From: Bradyrhizobium sp. ISRA430
GTDB lineage: Bacteria; Pseudomonadota; Alphaproteobacteria; Rhizobiales; Xanthobacteraceae
Assembly: GCF_029909975.1 (NCBI RefSeq)
Contig: NZ_CP094516.1
Location: 4,526,001-4,590,000, forward strand
Reading direction: 5' to 3'
DNA: 64,000 nucleotides
A program made the position numbers and the translations under genes. Position 1 is the stretch's first letter. The number at the start of each line of letters is the position of its first letter. This document shows, one piece after another, positions 52,977 through 62,889 of the stretch. The notes under the pieces were generated by a model that made no database searches, had not been told where the DNA came from, and was given only the letters and a program-made list of their open reading frames with translations.

Positions 52977-53072
52977 GGGGATATTATGGCTCCTGACGCG
53001 CGTCGCAGCCTCGCATCCGCAATCTAACAACGATACTGACGAATCGCCAGCCCAAGGGCAGCGAGCCCCCAA

Positions 53073-53456
53073 TTAGCCGATCGCGATCCCACCGCCGACG
53101 GTCCGGTTCAGGACCTGGGTCGACTTCTCGATACGTTCGGCCGCGGCATTCAGCGCATTGACCACCGCGGTCTGAGTCATCCGGGCGCGCTCGACGGCGG
53201 CGTTGCGGAAATCCCGCAGCTCGTTCAATTCCTGCTCCATGGTGCGGATGCGGTTGCCCGCATCGACCAGTTCATCGCAGGCGGTCAGCGCCGCCATCAC
53301 GGTGAGCCGAGCATCGCCGATCTCGCCGAATTTTCCGCGCAGCGACTGGATGCGCGTTTCCAGACCTTCGGCAAGTTTCAACAGCCGCACCTCCTGGCCT
53401 TCCTCGCAGGCCATGCGATATTGCCGGCCGTTGATGGTGACGTTGATGTGGCTCAT
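53073..53456 (-). CDS. zapA: Cell division protein ZapA
   Basis: A 127-residue ZapA: the N-terminal beta-rich head HINVTINGRQYRMACEEGQE followed by a long coiled-coil through residue 110 with DARLTVMAALTACDEL, as in the family. It stabilises FtsZ filaments at the division site. Its start overlaps the stop of the DUF4164 gene by four bases. The 6S RNA lies just downstream on the same strand. Confidence 0.93.
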   Translation of the reverse strand: MSHINVTINGRQYRMACEEGQEVRLLKLAEGLETRIQSLRGKFGEIGDARLTVMAALTACDELVDAGNRIRTMEQELNELRDFRNAAVERARMTQTAVVNALNAAAERIEKSTQVLNRTVGGGIAIG

Positions 53457-53773
53457 CCATCCTCTCCGGTATCGAGCACCGAACGTATCGTGACGATCGC
53501 GGAGTCCAGCTTCTCCGAGATCTCGCGATTGGTGCGCTCGAGCTTGCGCGCCTTCACCAGCGCGCCGTCGAGTTCATCGGCCAATCGCGAGCGATCGGCG
53601 CCGAGCGCCTGGATGCGCGTCGCAAGTTCGTTCTCGTCGCGATCGGCATCGCGCCGCCGTTCGACTGCGCTTTCGAGCGCATCGAGCGCTGCCATGAGTC
53701 TGCGGGTCGCGATCTCGATCTCGACAGCAGACGATTCCGTCATGGCGGAACTGTTTGACACGCGATCGTTCAT
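53453..53773 (-). CDS. DUF4164 coiled-coil protein upstream of zapA
   Basis: A 106-residue, mostly helical protein with heptad-rich LMAALDALESAVERRRD and LADELDGALVKARKLERTN, the DUF4164 pattern. Function unknown, but the four-base overlap with zapA and the coiled-coil suggest a partner of ZapA in division. Start uncertain: MNDRVSNSS at 53773 is used, but an ATG ten codons later, MTESSAVEIE, is as good; neither has a clear ribosome site. Confidence 0.8.
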   Translation of the reverse strand: MNDRVSNSSAMTESSAVEIEIATRRLMAALDALESAVERRRDADRDENELATRIQALGADRSRLADELDGALVKARKLERTNREISEKLDSAIVTIRSVLDTGEDG

Positions 53774-53949
53774 GCAGTCAGCGGCGGAACCTTGTGGCCT
53801 TTGTCCCCGGGGCCTGCCGTCCGGCAAAAGACTCGGTTCGGCAAGCGGTTACAAGCAGAAATTTACGTGGCAGGGAAGCGATGCGCAACGCCGCTGCGAA
53901 ACTATGCACCGATAAGCAACTTTTGCGGCCAAACGGGCGTTTGATTGCC

Positions 53950-53984
53950 TTGGACTCCCGGAACCGAGATGCTATCCCCACCCT
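53950..53984 (+). promoter_or_regulatory. Candidate promoter of tkt
   Basis: TTGGAC (53950-53955), 16 bases, CTATCC (53972-53977) resembles the alphaproteobacterial sigma-70 consensus and would start transcription about 80 bp before the tkt ATG. It is in the 289-bp divergent gap between DUF4164 and tkt, which holds nothing else I recognise. Confidence 0.35.
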
Positions 53985-54062
53985 CGATCCCAGAGGCCGC
54001 CAGGCTCTTCCCATGCGGCTCCATGCCACCGCCAAGCACTTCATTTCAGACGGATTTTCAAT

Positions 54063-56048
54063 ATGACGCAGGTCGACCACACCCGTATGGCCAACGCGAT
54101 CCGCGGGCTCTCGATGGATGCTGTCGAGAAGGCGAAATCGGGCCATCCCGGCCTGCCTATGGGCGCCGCCGACATCGCCACGGTGCTGTTTACACAGTTC
54201 CTGAAGTTCGACGCCGCCGCGCCGAACTGGCCCGACCGCGACCGCTTCGTGCTGTCGGCCGGCCACGGCTCGATGCTGCTCTATTCGCTGCTCTATCTCA
54301 CCGGCAATGCCGACATGACGCTGGACCAGCTCAGGTACTTCCGTCAGCTCGGCTCGCTGACGCCGGGGCACCCCGAAAACTTCCACACCAAGGGCATCGA
54401 GACCACCACCGGCCCGCTCGGCCAGGGCATCTCGACCGCCGTCGGCATGGCGCTGGCCGAGAAGATGCTGGCCGCCGAGTTCGGCAAGAAGATCGTCGAC
54501 CACCACACCTTCGTGCTCGCCTCCGACGGCGACCTGATGGAAGGCGTGTCGCAGGAAGCGATCGCGATGGCGGGACACTGGAAGCTCAACAAGCTGATCG
54601 TGCTCTACGACGACAACGGCATCTCGATCGACGGCCCGACCTCGATCTCCGATTCCGTCGACCAGGTGAAGCGCTTCAAATCGGCAGGCTGGGCCGCCGA
54701 GAAGATCGACGGCCAGGACCAGGCCGCGATCGCCGCCGCCATCACGCGCGCGAAGAAATCGAACAAGCCGACGCTGATCGCCTGCCGCACCACCATCGGC
54801 TACGGCGCGCCGCATAAGGCCGGCACCGCGAAGGCGCATGGCGAGGCGCTCGGCGCCGACGAGCTCAAGGCCGCCAAGGAGAATCTCGGCATCTCGCTCG
54901 AGCCGTTCTCTGTGCCGGACGACGTGCTGAAGGCGTGGCGCGAAGCCGGCAGCCGTGGCGCTGCCGCGCGCCAGGAATGGGAAGGCCGGCTCGGTGAGCT
55001 CGGCAGCCGCAAGCGCGCCGAGTTCGAGCGCCGCTTGCGCCATGAGCGCCCCGCCTCGCTCGCGAAGGCGCTGCGGGCGCACAAGAAGGAGCTCTTGGAG
55101 AAGCCGCTGACGGCCGCGACCCGCAAGTCCTCGGAAGCGGCGATCGAGGCGATTGCCGCCGCGATGCCGATGGAGTTTGTGGCGGGCTCGGCCGACCTCA
55201 CCGGCTCCAACAACAACAAGGCGAAGTCGGCGACCGCGTTCTCCGCCAAGACGCCAAAGGGCCGCTTCATCCATTACGGCATCCGCGAGCACGGCATGGC
55301 CGCGGCACTGAACGGCATCTTCCTGCACGGCGGCTTTGCGCCGAACGGGGCAACCTTCCTGGTGTTCACCGACTATGCGCGGCCTGCGATGCGCATTGCC
55401 GCGTTGATGGGCGCCGGCGTCGTCTACGTGATGACGCACGACTCGATCGGTCTCGGCGAGGACGGCCCGACGCACCAGCCGGTCGAGCATCTCGCCGCGC
55501 TGCGCGCCATGCCGAACATGCGCGTGTTCCGTCCCTGCGACGCCATCGAGGTCGCCGAGTGCTGGGAGCTTGCGCTCAACCGTATCGACGGCCCGACGGT
55601 GCTGGCGCTGACGCGGCAGAACCTGCCGCAACTCCGCACCACCGCGCCGAACGAAAATCCCTGCCAGCACGGCGCCTACGAGCTGGTCGCCGCCGAGGGC
55701 GAAGCCAAGGCGACCCTGTTCGCCTCGGGCTCCGAGGTCGAGATCGCGGTTGCAGCCCAGAAGCAGCTCGCCGAACGAGGCATCCCGTCGCGGGTGGTCT
55801 CGGTACCCTCACTCGAGCTGTTGTTAGCGCAACCAGAGGCCAAGCGGGCGGCGATCATCGGCAATGCACCGGTCAAGGTCGCGATCGAGGCCGCGGTGCG
55901 CTGGGGCTGGGATGCCGTGATCGGCCAGGATGGCGAATTCGTCGGCATGCATTCCTTCGGCGCGAGCGCGCCGGCGAAGGACCTTTTCAAGCACTTCGGC
56001 ATTACTGCCGAGGCTGCGGTTAACGCTGTGCTGAAGCGCGTTTCCTGA
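54063..56048 (+). CDS. tkt: Transketolase
   Basis: A 661-residue transketolase of normal length. The N-terminal TPP-binding domain has SGHPGLPMG, the GHGS of [11 protein letters not shown], and the thiamine-diphosphate motif SDGDLMEG ... [10 protein letters not shown]. The middle Pyr domain contains the catalytic Glu in GIREHGMAA and the C-terminal domain starts near HGAYEL. It transfers two-carbon units in the pentose phosphate and Calvin cycles. It is the first gene of a plus-strand carbon-metabolism run. No ribosome site is clear. Confidence 0.97.
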   Translation: MTQVDHTRMANAIRGLSMDAVEKAKSGHPGLPMGAADIATVLFTQFLKFDAAAPNWPDRDRFVLSAGHGSMLLYSLLYLTGNADMTLDQLRYFRQLGSLTPGHPENFHTKGIETTTGPLGQGISTAVGMALAEKMLAAEFGKKIVDHHTFVLASDGDLMEGVSQEAIAMAGHWKLNKLIVLYDDNGISIDGPTSISDSVDQVKRFKSAGWAAEKIDGQDQAAIAAAITRAKKSNKPTLIACRTTIGYGAPHKAGTAKAHGEALGADELKAAKENLGISLEPFSVPDDVLKAWREAGSRGAAARQEWEGRLGELGSRKRAEFERRLRHERPASLAKALRAHKKELLEKPLTAATRKSSEAAIEAIAAAMPMEFVAGSADLTGSNNNKAKSATAFSAKTPKGRFIHYGIREHGMAAALNGIFLHGGFAPNGATFLVFTDYARPAMRIAALMGAGVVYVMTHDSIGLGEDGPTHQPVEHLAALRAMPNMRVFRPCDAIEVAECWELALNRIDGPTVLALTRQNLPQLRTTAPNENPCQHGAYELVAAEGEAKATLFASGSEVEIAVAAQKQLAERGIPSRVVSVPSLELLLAQPEAKRAAIIGNAPVKVAIEAAVRWGWDAVIGQDGEFVGMHSFGASAPAKDLFKHFGITAEAAVNAVLKRVS

Positions 56049-56101
56049 GAGTTGAGCTTGCCCTGAAAAAGGACTACGTAACTTCTCATATGATCACGCA
56101 C

Positions 56102-56120
56102 CGCCCGGCCGAACCGGGCG
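56102..56120. other. GC-rich hairpin between tkt and gap
   Basis: CGCCCGG, five bases, CCGGGCG is a perfect stem 53 bp after the tkt stop, without a T tract. A second dyad (ATGAC, four bases, GTCAT, 56167-56180) lies 25 bp before the gap ATG and is followed by another GTCAT at 56188. Either could attenuate or regulate gap expression. Confidence 0.35.
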
Positions 56121-56204
56121 TCCGCCCTAAAAAACCCTCGCCGGCGCGCTACGCGCGTCGCGCGGGATGACAAACGTCATTGAACGGTCATAAGGAGACG
56201 AAAC

Positions 56205-57212
56205 ATGGCAGTCCGCGTCGGAATCAACGGTTTTGGCCGTATCGGCCGCAACGTCCTGCGGGCTATCGCCGAGTCCGGCCGCAAGGATATCGAGGTCGTC
56301 GGCATCAACGATCTCGGCCCGGTCGAGACCAATGCCCACCTGCTCCGCTTCGACTCAGTCCATGGCCGTTTCCCCGGCACCGTCACCGTCGAGGGTGACT
56401 CGATCAACGTCGGTGGCCACAAGATCAAGGTGACCGCCGAGCGCGATCCCTCGAAGCTGCCCTGGAAGGATCTCGGCGTCGACATCGCGCTGGAATGCAC
56501 CGGCATCTTCACCTCGAAGGACAAGGCCTCCGCGCATCTGACCGCTGGCGCCAAGCGCGTGCTGGTCTCCGCGCCCGCCGACGGCGCCGACGCCACCATC
56601 GTCTACGGCGTCAACCACGACACGCTGACCAAGGATCACCTGGTCGTCTCGAACGGCTCCTGCACCACCAACTGCCTTGCGCCGGTCGCCAAGGTGCTGA
56701 ACGACCTCGTCGGCATCGAGACCGGCTTCATGACCACGATCCACGCCTACACCGGCGACCAGCCGACGCTGGACACGCTGCACAAGGATCTCTACCGCGG
56801 CCGCGCCGCGGCGATGTCGATGATCCCGACGTCGACCGGTGCTGCGAAGGCGATCGGCCTCGTGCTCCCCGAACTCAAGGGCAAGCTCGACGGCGTCGCG
56901 ATCCGCGTGCCGACCCCGAACGTCTCGGTCGTCGACCTCAAGATCGTCGCCAAGCGCGCGACCGACGCCAAGGAAGTCAACGCGGCGATGAAGCGCGCGT
57001 CCGAGCAGCAGCTCAAGGGCATTCTCGGCTACACCACGGCGCCGAACGTCTCGATCGACTTCAACCATGATCCGCACTCCTCGACCTTCCACGAGGACCA
57101 GACCAAGGTGCAGAACGGCACGCTGGTGCGCGTGATGTCCTGGTACGACAACGAGTGGGGCTTCTCGAACCGCATGGCGGACACCGCCGTTGCGATGAGC
57201 AAGGTGCTGTAA
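56205..57212 (+). CDS. gap: Glyceraldehyde-3-phosphate dehydrogenase, type I
   Basis: A 335-residue GAPDH. The Rossmann loop GINGFGRIG (residues 7-15), Asp36 in INDLG (NAD preference), catalytic Cys153 in [12 protein letters not shown] and the C-terminal [13 protein letters not shown] are all intact. It works in both glycolysis and the Calvin cycle. GGAG lies seven bases before the ATG. Followed at 10 bp by a small membrane-protein gene, then pgk. Confidence 0.97.
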   Translation: MAVRVGINGFGRIGRNVLRAIAESGRKDIEVVGINDLGPVETNAHLLRFDSVHGRFPGTVTVEGDSINVGGHKIKVTAERDPSKLPWKDLGVDIALECTGIFTSKDKASAHLTAGAKRVLVSAPADGADATIVYGVNHDTLTKDHLVVSNGSCTTNCLAPVAKVLNDLVGIETGFMTTIHAYTGDQPTLDTLHKDLYRGRAAAMSMIPTSTGAAKAIGLVLPELKGKLDGVAIRVPTPNVSVVDLKIVAKRATDAKEVNAAMKRASEQQLKGILGYTTAPNVSIDFNHDPHSSTFHEDQTKVQNGTLVRVMSWYDNEWGFSNRMADTAVAMSKVL

Positions 57213-57222
57213 CGGAGGCGCA

Positions 57223-57360
57223 ATGCTTCCGCACTGGATCGGCATCCCCGGCGCCATCGTGCTGATCGCGTTGATCGCATACGGTGTGCGCCAGGGGATG
57301 AAGATCACGACCCGGCAGGAAGGTGATCCGCCACAGCACCAGCCGCCGGGCCCGAATTAG
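57223..57360 (+). CDS. 45-residue predicted membrane protein between gap and pgk
   Basis: A small ORF: MLPHWIGIPGAIVLIALIA (one membrane helix, residues 7-22), then a basic YGVRQGMKITTRQ and a Pro-rich tail ending PPGPN. GGAGG is four bases before the ATG, better than for many larger genes here. It sits 10 bp after the gap stop and 26 bp before pgk in the same direction, so it is probably cotranscribed. Function unknown. Coding status rests on the ribosome site, spacing and amphipathic signature. Confidence 0.7.
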   Translation: MLPHWIGIPGAIVLIALIAYGVRQGMKITTRQEGDPPQHQPPGPN

Positions 57361-57386
57361 CCCCGAAGTAAGCGAGTGATCAGGAC

Positions 57387-58580
57387 ATGGCCAGCTTCCG
57401 CACTCTCGACGACGTCGACGTGAAGGGCAAGCGCGTACTGCTGCGCGTCGATCTCAACGTGCCCATGGAGAACGGGCGCGTTACCGATGCAACGCGGCTC
57501 GAGCGCGTCGCGCCGACCATCACGGAGCTCTCGGACAAGGGCGGCAAGGTCATCCTGCTCGCGCATTTCGGCCGGCCGAAGGGACGCGACGCCAAGGAGT
57601 CGCTCAAGCCCGTCGCCGAGGCGCTGTCGCAGGTCGTGAAGAAGCCCGTCGCCTTCGCCGACGACTGCATCGGCGAGCCCGCGGCCACCGCCGTGGCGGC
57701 GCTGAAGGACGGCGACATCCTGTGCCTGGAAAACACCCGCTTCCACAAGGAAGAGGAAAAGAACGATCCTGCCTTCGTCGCAGAGCTCGCCAAGCTCGGC
57801 GACATCTGGGTCAACGACGCGTTCTCGGCGGCGCATCGCGCCCACGCCTCGACCGAAGGCCTCGGTCACAAGCTGCCGGCCCATGCCGGCCGCACCATGC
57901 AGGCCGAGCTCGAGGCGCTGGAGAAGGCGTTGGAAGCTCCCACCAAGCCGGTCATCGCGATCATCGGCGGCGCCAAGGTGTCGACCAAGATCGACCTGCT
58001 CGAAAACCTCGTCAACAAGGTCGACGCGCTCGTGATCGGCGGCGGCATGGCCAACACCTTCCTGCACGCGCAGGGCGTCGCAGTCGGCAAATCGCTGGCC
58101 GAGAAGGATCTCGCCGCCACCGCTCTACGCATCGTGGAGAAGGCTTCAGCGGCGAACTGCGCCATCATCCTTCCGGTCGATGCCACTGTCGCCTACCACT
58201 TCGCGGCCAATGCGCCGTCCCACGCCTACGGCCTCGACGCGATTCCGGCCGACGGCATGATCCTCGACGTCGGCCCGCAATCGATTGCGCGCATCCATGC
58301 CGCCATCGACGATGCCGCGACACTGGTCTGGAACGGACCGCTGGGTGCCTTCGAGCTGCAACCGTTCGACCGCGGCACCGTTGCGGCGGCCAAGCACGCC
58401 GCCGAGCGCACCAAGGACAAGAAGCTGATCTCGATCGCAGGCGGCGGCGACACCGTCGCGGCGTTAAACCAGGCCGGCGTGGGCGCCGATTTCACCTACG
58501 TCTCGACGGCCGGTGGCGCATTTCTTGAATGGATGGAAGGCAAGCCCCTGCCCGGCGTCGAAGTTCTGCGCGTCAAGTAA
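57387..58580 (+). CDS. pgk: Phosphoglycerate kinase
   Basis: A 397-residue [14 protein letters not shown] (substrate-binding Arg/Asp), [42 protein letters not shown] and the nucleotide-loop region GGGDTVAAL near the C-terminus. It interconverts 1,3-bisphosphoglycerate and 3-phosphoglycerate. Between gap and class II aldolase genes on one strand. Confidence 0.97.
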   Translation: MASFRTLDDVDVKGKRVLLRVDLNVPMENGRVTDATRLERVAPTITELSDKGGKVILLAHFGRPKGRDAKESLKPVAEALSQVVKKPVAFADDCIGEPAATAVAALKDGDILCLENTRFHKEEEKNDPAFVAELAKLGDIWVNDAFSAAHRAHASTEGLGHKLPAHAGRTMQAELEALEKALEAPTKPVIAIIGGAKVSTKIDLLENLVNKVDALVIGGGMANTFLHAQGVAVGKSLAEKDLAATALRIVEKASAANCAIILPVDATVAYHFAANAPSHAYGLDAIPADGMILDVGPQSIARIHAAIDDAATLVWNGPLGAFELQPFDRGTVAAAKHAAERTKDKKLISIAGGGDTVAALNQAGVGADFTYVSTAGGAFLEWMEGKPLPGVEVLRVK

Positions 58581-58619
58581 TCTATCGGCCGGACAGGCCC
58601 AAACGGGAGAAAAGGACAG

Positions 58620-59687
58620 ATGGCTCGGATCACGTTACGTCAATTGCTCGACCACGCGGCGGAGAACGATTACGGCGTACCGGCCTTCAACATCAACAAC
58701 ATGGAGCAGGCGCTGGCGATCATGGACGCGGCCAACCAGGTCGACGCGCCCGTCATCATCCAGGCCTCGCGCGGTGCGCGCTCCTACGCCAACGATGTCA
58801 TGCTCAAGCACATGATGGACGCGGTGACCGAGATCTATCCGCACATCCCGGTCTGCGTGCATCTCGACCACGGCAACGAGCCCGCGACCTGCATGACCGC
58901 GATCCAGGCCGGCTTCACCTCCGTGATGATGGACGGCTCGCTGAAGGTCGACGGCAAGACCCCCGGCGACTGGGGCTATAATGTCGGCGTCACCAAGACC
59001 GTGACCGACATGGCCCATCTCGGCGGCATCTCGGTCGAGGGCGAGCTCGGCGTACTCGGCTCGCTCGAGACCGGCATGGGCGACAAGGAAGACGGCCACG
59101 GCGCCGAAGGCAAGCTGTCGCACGACCAGCTCCTGACCAATCCGGACGAGGCCGTGAAGTTCGTCAAGGAGACCAAGGTCGACGCGCTCGCGATCGCGAT
59201 GGGCACCTCGCACGGCGCCTACAAGTTCACCCGCAAGCCGGACGGCGACATCCTCGCCATGAACGTGATCGAGGAGATCCACCGCAAGCTGCCGAACACG
59301 CACCTCGTCATGCACGGCTCCTCGTCCGTGCCGCAGGACCTCCAGGACATCATCAACGCGCATGGCGGCAAGATGAAGCCGACCTGGGGCGTGCCGGTGT
59401 CGGAGATCCAGCGCGGCATTAAGAACGGCGTGCGCAAGATCAACATCGACACCGACAACCGCATGGCCATGACCGGCCAGATCCGGAAAGTGCTCAAGGA
59501 CCATCCGGAAGAGTTCGATCCGCGCAAGTACCTGAAGCCCGCCATGGAGGCGATGACCAAGTTGTGCAAGCAACGGCTCCAGGAGTTCAACACCGCGGGC
59601 CAGGCCTCCAAGATCAAGAAGGTCCTGACCACCGCCGAGATGGCCAAGCGCTACGCCAAGGGCGAGCTCGACCCGAAGGTGGCGTGA
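58620..59687 (+). CDS. fba: Fructose-bisphosphate aldolase, class II
   Basis: A 355-residue zinc aldolase. Metal ligands include His84 in CVHLDHGN, and the catalytic region [26 protein letters not shown] is intact (split by a loop at YNVGV). The insertion and C-terminal [11 protein letters not shown]... are those of the CbbA/class IIB type used in the Calvin cycle. Forms the aldol bond of fructose or sedoheptulose bisphosphate. 39 bp after pgk. Confidence 0.95.
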   Translation: MARITLRQLLDHAAENDYGVPAFNINNMEQALAIMDAANQVDAPVIIQASRGARSYANDVMLKHMMDAVTEIYPHIPVCVHLDHGNEPATCMTAIQAGFTSVMMDGSLKVDGKTPGDWGYNVGVTKTVTDMAHLGGISVEGELGVLGSLETGMGDKEDGHGAEGKLSHDQLLTNPDEAVKFVKETKVDALAIAMGTSHGAYKFTRKPDGDILAMNVIEEIHRKLPNTHLVMHGSSSVPQDLQDIINAHGGKMKPTWGVPVSEIQRGIKNGVRKINIDTDNRMAMTGQIRKVLKDHPEEFDPRKYLKPAMEAMTKLCKQRLQEFNTAGQASKIKKVLTTAEMAKRYAKGELDPKVA

Positions 59688-59696
59688 TCTATCCCT

Positions 59697-59850
59697 CCCT
59701 CTCCCCGCTCTTCGCGGGGAGAGGGTTGGGGTGAGGGGCTGCCTCAACGTTCACGGTAGCAGGACGAATTCGCGGAGAGCCCCCCTCACCCGGAATCCGC
59801 GCTTTCAGCGCGCATTCCGACCTCTCCCCGCAAGCGGGGCGAGGTAAAGG
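59697..59850. repeat. Dispersed palindromic repeat family A, copy 3
   Basis: Starts with a perfect 12-bp stem CCCTCTCCCCGC/GCGGGGAGAGGG (59697-59725, loop TCTTC), contains GTGAGGGG and CGCGGAGAGCCCCCCTCACCC, then a CGCGC/GCGCG hairpin, and ends with CCTCTCCCCGC-AA-GCGGGGCGAGG. It separates the class II and class I aldolase genes and the first hairpin may end the class II transcript. Confidence 0.75.
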
Positions 59851-59976
59851 CCCAGCCGGCCCAACGCCTACCCCAGCCGATGCCCCTTTACCCTGCGACG
59901 AACGTTAACTCGGCAATTGCCCGAGAACGGTCTATTTTCGCAGGCAAGGGCAGAATCGTTTTGGGAGGACCTCTCG

Positions 59977-61002
59977 ATGAATCTGACTGAGCTCAACAGG
60001 ATCGCGACCGCCATGGTCGCTCCCGGCAAGGGAATCCTTGCCGCCGACGAATCTTCCGGCACCATCAAGAAGCGTTTTGACGCGATCGGCGTGGAATCGA
60101 CCGAAGCCAACCGCCGTGACTATCGCGAGATGCTGTTCCGGTCGAAGGAGGCCATGAGCCAGTACATCTCCGGCGTCATCCTGTTCGACGAGACGATCTG
60201 GCAGGACGCCAAGGACGGCACGCCGCTGATCAAGCTGATCGAGGAGAGCGGCGCCATTCCCGGCATCAAGGTCGATGAGGGCACGCAAGCCCTGCCGATG
60301 TGCCCGGGCGAACTCGTCACGGTCGGGCTCGACAAGCTCGCCGAGCGCTTGAAGAAATATCATGAGCGCGGCGCGCGCTTCGCCAAATGGCGCGCGGTGA
60401 TCGATATCGGCAGCGGCATCCCCTCGATGACGGCGATCCGCGTCAACGCGCATGCGCTGGCGCGGTATGCCGCGCTGTGCCAAGCCACGCAGATCGTGCC
60501 GATCGTCGAGCCGGAAGTGCTGATGGACGGCGATCATGACATCGACCGCTGCTTTGAGGTGACCCAGCGCGTGCTCAACAAGACGTTCCAGGAATTGCGC
60601 GTGCAGCGCGTCGCGCTCGAAGGCATGGTGCTCAAGCCCAACATGGCGATATCAGGCAAGAAGTGCGCAAAGCAGGCCTCCGTGGAGGAGGTCGCGGAGA
60701 AGACGGTGCGGCTCCTGAAGTCCTGCGTGCCGGCGGCGGTGCCCGGCATCGCCTTCCTTTCCGGCGGCCAGTCGGACGAGGAAGCGACCGCGCATCTCAA
60801 CGCGATGCACAAGCTCGGTCCGCTACCGTGGGGACTGACCTTCTCCTACGGCCGCGCATTGCAGGCCGCGCCGCAGAAGGCCTGGTCGGGCAAGGCCGAG
60901 AACGTCGCAGCCGGGCAACGTGCCTTCAGCCATCGCGCGCGGATGAACGGCCTTGCCGCGAAGGGCGAATGGACGAGCAGCCTGGAAAAGAAGGCGGCCT
61001 AG
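59977..61002 (+). CDS. Fructose-bisphosphate aldolase, class I
   Basis: A 341-residue Schiff-base aldolase, unrelated to class II. The lysine in GMVLKPNMAISG is the catalytic Lys, and ADESSGTIKKRF, IRVNAHALARYAALCQ and FLSGGQSDEEAT are class I landmarks. GGGAGG lies eight bases before the ATG; the frame is open 20 codons further but without similarity. Its presence directly after a class II gene gives the cell metal-dependent and metal-independent aldolases at one locus. Confidence 0.96.
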   Translation: MNLTELNRIATAMVAPGKGILAADESSGTIKKRFDAIGVESTEANRRDYREMLFRSKEAMSQYISGVILFDETIWQDAKDGTPLIKLIEESGAIPGIKVDEGTQALPMCPGELVTVGLDKLAERLKKYHERGARFAKWRAVIDIGSGIPSMTAIRVNAHALARYAALCQATQIVPIVEPEVLMDGDHDIDRCFEVTQRVLNKTFQELRVQRVALEGMVLKPNMAISGKKCAKQASVEEVAEKTVRLLKSCVPAAVPGIAFLSGGQSDEEATAHLNAMHKLGPLPWGLTFSYGRALQAAPQKAWSGKAENVAAGQRAFSHRARMNGLAAKGEWTSSLEKKAA

Positions 61003-61004
61003 AC

Positions 61005-61679
61005 TTGTCGGACAAATCGCCTCCGCCGCGCCCGGCGCCGCGCCTCTATCTCGCGACGCCGATCGTCGATGATCCCGCCTCGCTCCTCGCCGAGTTGCCT
61101 GGCCTGCTCGCATCCGCGGATGTCGCAGCCGTCCTGCTGCGGCTGAAACAGACCGACCAGCGCACCATGATCTCGCGGATCAAGGCCTTCGCACCGGTCG
61201 TGCAGAACACGGGCGCCGCGCTGCTCATCGACGGCCACAGCGAACTGGTCGCGCGCGGCGGCGCCGATGGTGCGCACCTCTCCGGCATCGCCGCGCTGGA
61301 AGAGGCGGTGCCCTCGCTCAAGCCCGATCGCATCGCCGGCGTCGGCGGGCTCACCACGCGGCACGATTCCATGAGTGCGGGCGAGATGGGCGCGGACTAT
61401 GTGCTGTTCGGCGAGCCGGATGCAGAGGGCCAGCGGCCGTCGGCCCAGGCCATCGCCGAGCGGCTGGACTGGTGGGCGGAGCTGTTCGAGCCGCCCTGCG
61501 TCGGCTTTGCCACTTCGCTCTCGGAAGCCCACGACTTCGCCGGCAGCGGCGCCGATTTCGTGCTGGTCGGCGATCTCATCTGGGGCGATCCACGCGGGCC
61601 TAAGGCCGCGCTGGTCGAGGTCGACGCCGCCATCAAGAAAGCCTATGCGGCTCCCCCCGCGCGCCAGGGGCACGGCTAG
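61005..61679 (+). CDS. ThiE-like (thiamine-phosphate synthase family) protein
   Basis: A 224-residue TIM-barrel protein. YLATPIVDDP at strand 1, LLRLK (R-x-K of the pyrophosphate/HMP site), GADGAHLSG and the C-terminal GADFVLVGDLIWGDPRG match ThiE, but overall similarity is moderate and the highly conserved SxHG and GxxFxTxTK motifs are altered (VGGLTTRHD, VLFGEPDAEG). Thus a true ThiE activity is uncertain. The gene begins with a TTG two bases after the aldolase stop, so it is coupled to it; the aldolase link is unusual for ThiE. Confidence 0.75.
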   Translation: MSDKSPPPRPAPRLYLATPIVDDPASLLAELPGLLASADVAAVLLRLKQTDQRTMISRIKAFAPVVQNTGAALLIDGHSELVARGGADGAHLSGIAALEEAVPSLKPDRIAGVGGLTTRHDSMSAGEMGADYVLFGEPDAEGQRPSAQAIAERLDWWAELFEPPCVGFATSLSEAHDFAGSGADFVLVGDLIWGDPRGPKAALVEVDAAIKKAYAAPPARQGHG

Positions 61680-61688
61680 CGGCAGACC

Positions 61689-62789
61689 ATGAAGCTCTCT
61701 CGCATCACCTTCTTGGCCACGCTGGCTCTGACAGCGCCCGCGGCCGCGCAACTCCAGATCACTCCGCCGGCGGCAACTCCGAGCGCGCCCTCCGCAAAAC
61801 CCAACGAAAAGCCCAAAGAAGCGCCCAAAGAAACGCCAAAGACGAAGCCGCACACGATCACAAAGAAGAAGGACGCCACGCCGTCGCCAAAGCCGTCGGC
61901 ATCGCCGAGCCCGCCGCCCGCCGCCACCGTGATCCCCGCACCCCCGACCGACAATTCCAATGTCGATCTGGTGTTCGGCGCTTATCAGCGCGGCCAATAC
62001 AAGACGGCCTTCGATCTCGCCACCAGCCGCGCCCAGGCCGGCGATCCCAAGGCGATGACCATGCTGGGCGAGCTCTATGCCAATGCTATGGGCATCAAGC
62101 GCGACTACGCCAAGGCGGTGGAATGGTACAAACGCGCCTCGGATGCCGGCGACCGCGAGGCGATGTTCGCACTGGCGATGATGCGCATTGCCGGTCGTGG
62201 CGGACCGGTCGACAAGAGCGAGGCGGTCAAGCTGATGGCGTCCGCCGCCAAGCTCGGCGAGCCGAAGGCCGCCTACAATCTCGCGCTGCTTTATCTCGAC
62301 GGGCAGACGCTGCCGCAGGACGTCAAGCGCTCCGCCGAGCTGCTCCGCCAGGCGGCCGATGCCGGCCTGCCCGAGGCGCAATACGCGCTCGCGACCTTCT
62401 ACAAGGAAGGCACCGGCGTACCGAAGGACCCCGACAAGGCGGTGCGGCTCTTACAGGCGGCCTCGCTCGCCGACAATGTCGATGCCGAGGTCGAATACGC
62501 GATTGCCATGTTCAACGGCACCGGCACGCCGAAGAACCAGCCGGCCGCCGTCGCGTTGCTCCGCAAGGCGGCGCGCCAGAACAGCGCCATCGCGCAGAAC
62601 CGGCTGGCCTGGGTGCTGATCAACGGCATGGGCACGCCGGTGGACAAGGTCGAGGGGTTCAAATGGCACATCGTCGCCAAGACCGCCGGCAAGGGCGATC
62701 CGGAGCTCGACAAGCAATTGGCCGATTTACCGGCCGACGACCGGGCCAAGGCCGAGGCCGCCGCCAAGAAATGGCTCGGGACCAAATGA
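61689..62789 (+). CDS. Secreted Sel1-repeat protein
   Basis: A 366-residue protein with a signal peptide ending AAA-QLQ, then a Pro/Lys-rich linker (about residues 25-90), then roughly five Sel1-like (TPR-type) repeats such as AMTMLGELYANAMGIKRDYAKAVEWYKRA and AQYALATFYKEGTGVPKDPDKAVRLL, each about 36 residues (quoted in shortened form). Sel1 proteins act as scaffolds in secretion, cell-envelope or signalling complexes; this one is periplasmic by signal peptide. Its stop lies within a 13-bp tandem duplication. Function unknown. Confidence 0.88.
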   Translation: MKLSRITFLATLALTAPAAAQLQITPPAATPSAPSAKPNEKPKEAPKETPKTKPHTITKKKDATPSPKPSASPSPPPAATVIPAPPTDNSNVDLVFGAYQRGQYKTAFDLATSRAQAGDPKAMTMLGELYANAMGIKRDYAKAVEWYKRASDAGDREAMFALAMMRIAGRGGPVDKSEAVKLMASAAKLGEPKAAYNLALLYLDGQTLPQDVKRSAELLRQAADAGLPEAQYALATFYKEGTGVPKDPDKAVRLLQAASLADNVDAEVEYAIAMFNGTGTPKNQPAAVALLRKAARQNSAIAQNRLAWVLINGMGTPVDKVEGFKWHIVAKTAGKGDPELDKQLADLPADDRAKAEAAAKKWLGTK

Positions 62790-62811
62790 CTTGACGCAAT
62801 GACTTGACGCA
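62786..62811. repeat. Perfect 13-bp tandem duplication over a stop codon
   Basis: ATGACTTGACGCA occurs twice in a row (62786-62798, 62799-62811). The first copy contains the TGA stop of the Sel1 gene. The copies carry TTGACG, a -35-like element about 80 bp before suhB, so the duplication may alter that promoter. Confidence 0.85.
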
Positions 62812-62889
62812 AAGCCCCTCGCAGGGCACCCAATCCCCTCAAATGGGCGCGGTTCCGCGCCGTCTCTCCCCCGATCAAGACCAGAGCTC

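Noticed and set aside
53778..55670. 630-codon minus-strand frame opposite tkt
   Set aside because: The plus strand encodes a full transketolase with all motifs; the reverse frame has compositional bias only.
56102..56140. Rho-independent terminator of tkt
   Set aside because: The hairpin is good but is followed by TCCGCCCTAAAAAA, with no T tract in the plus direction.
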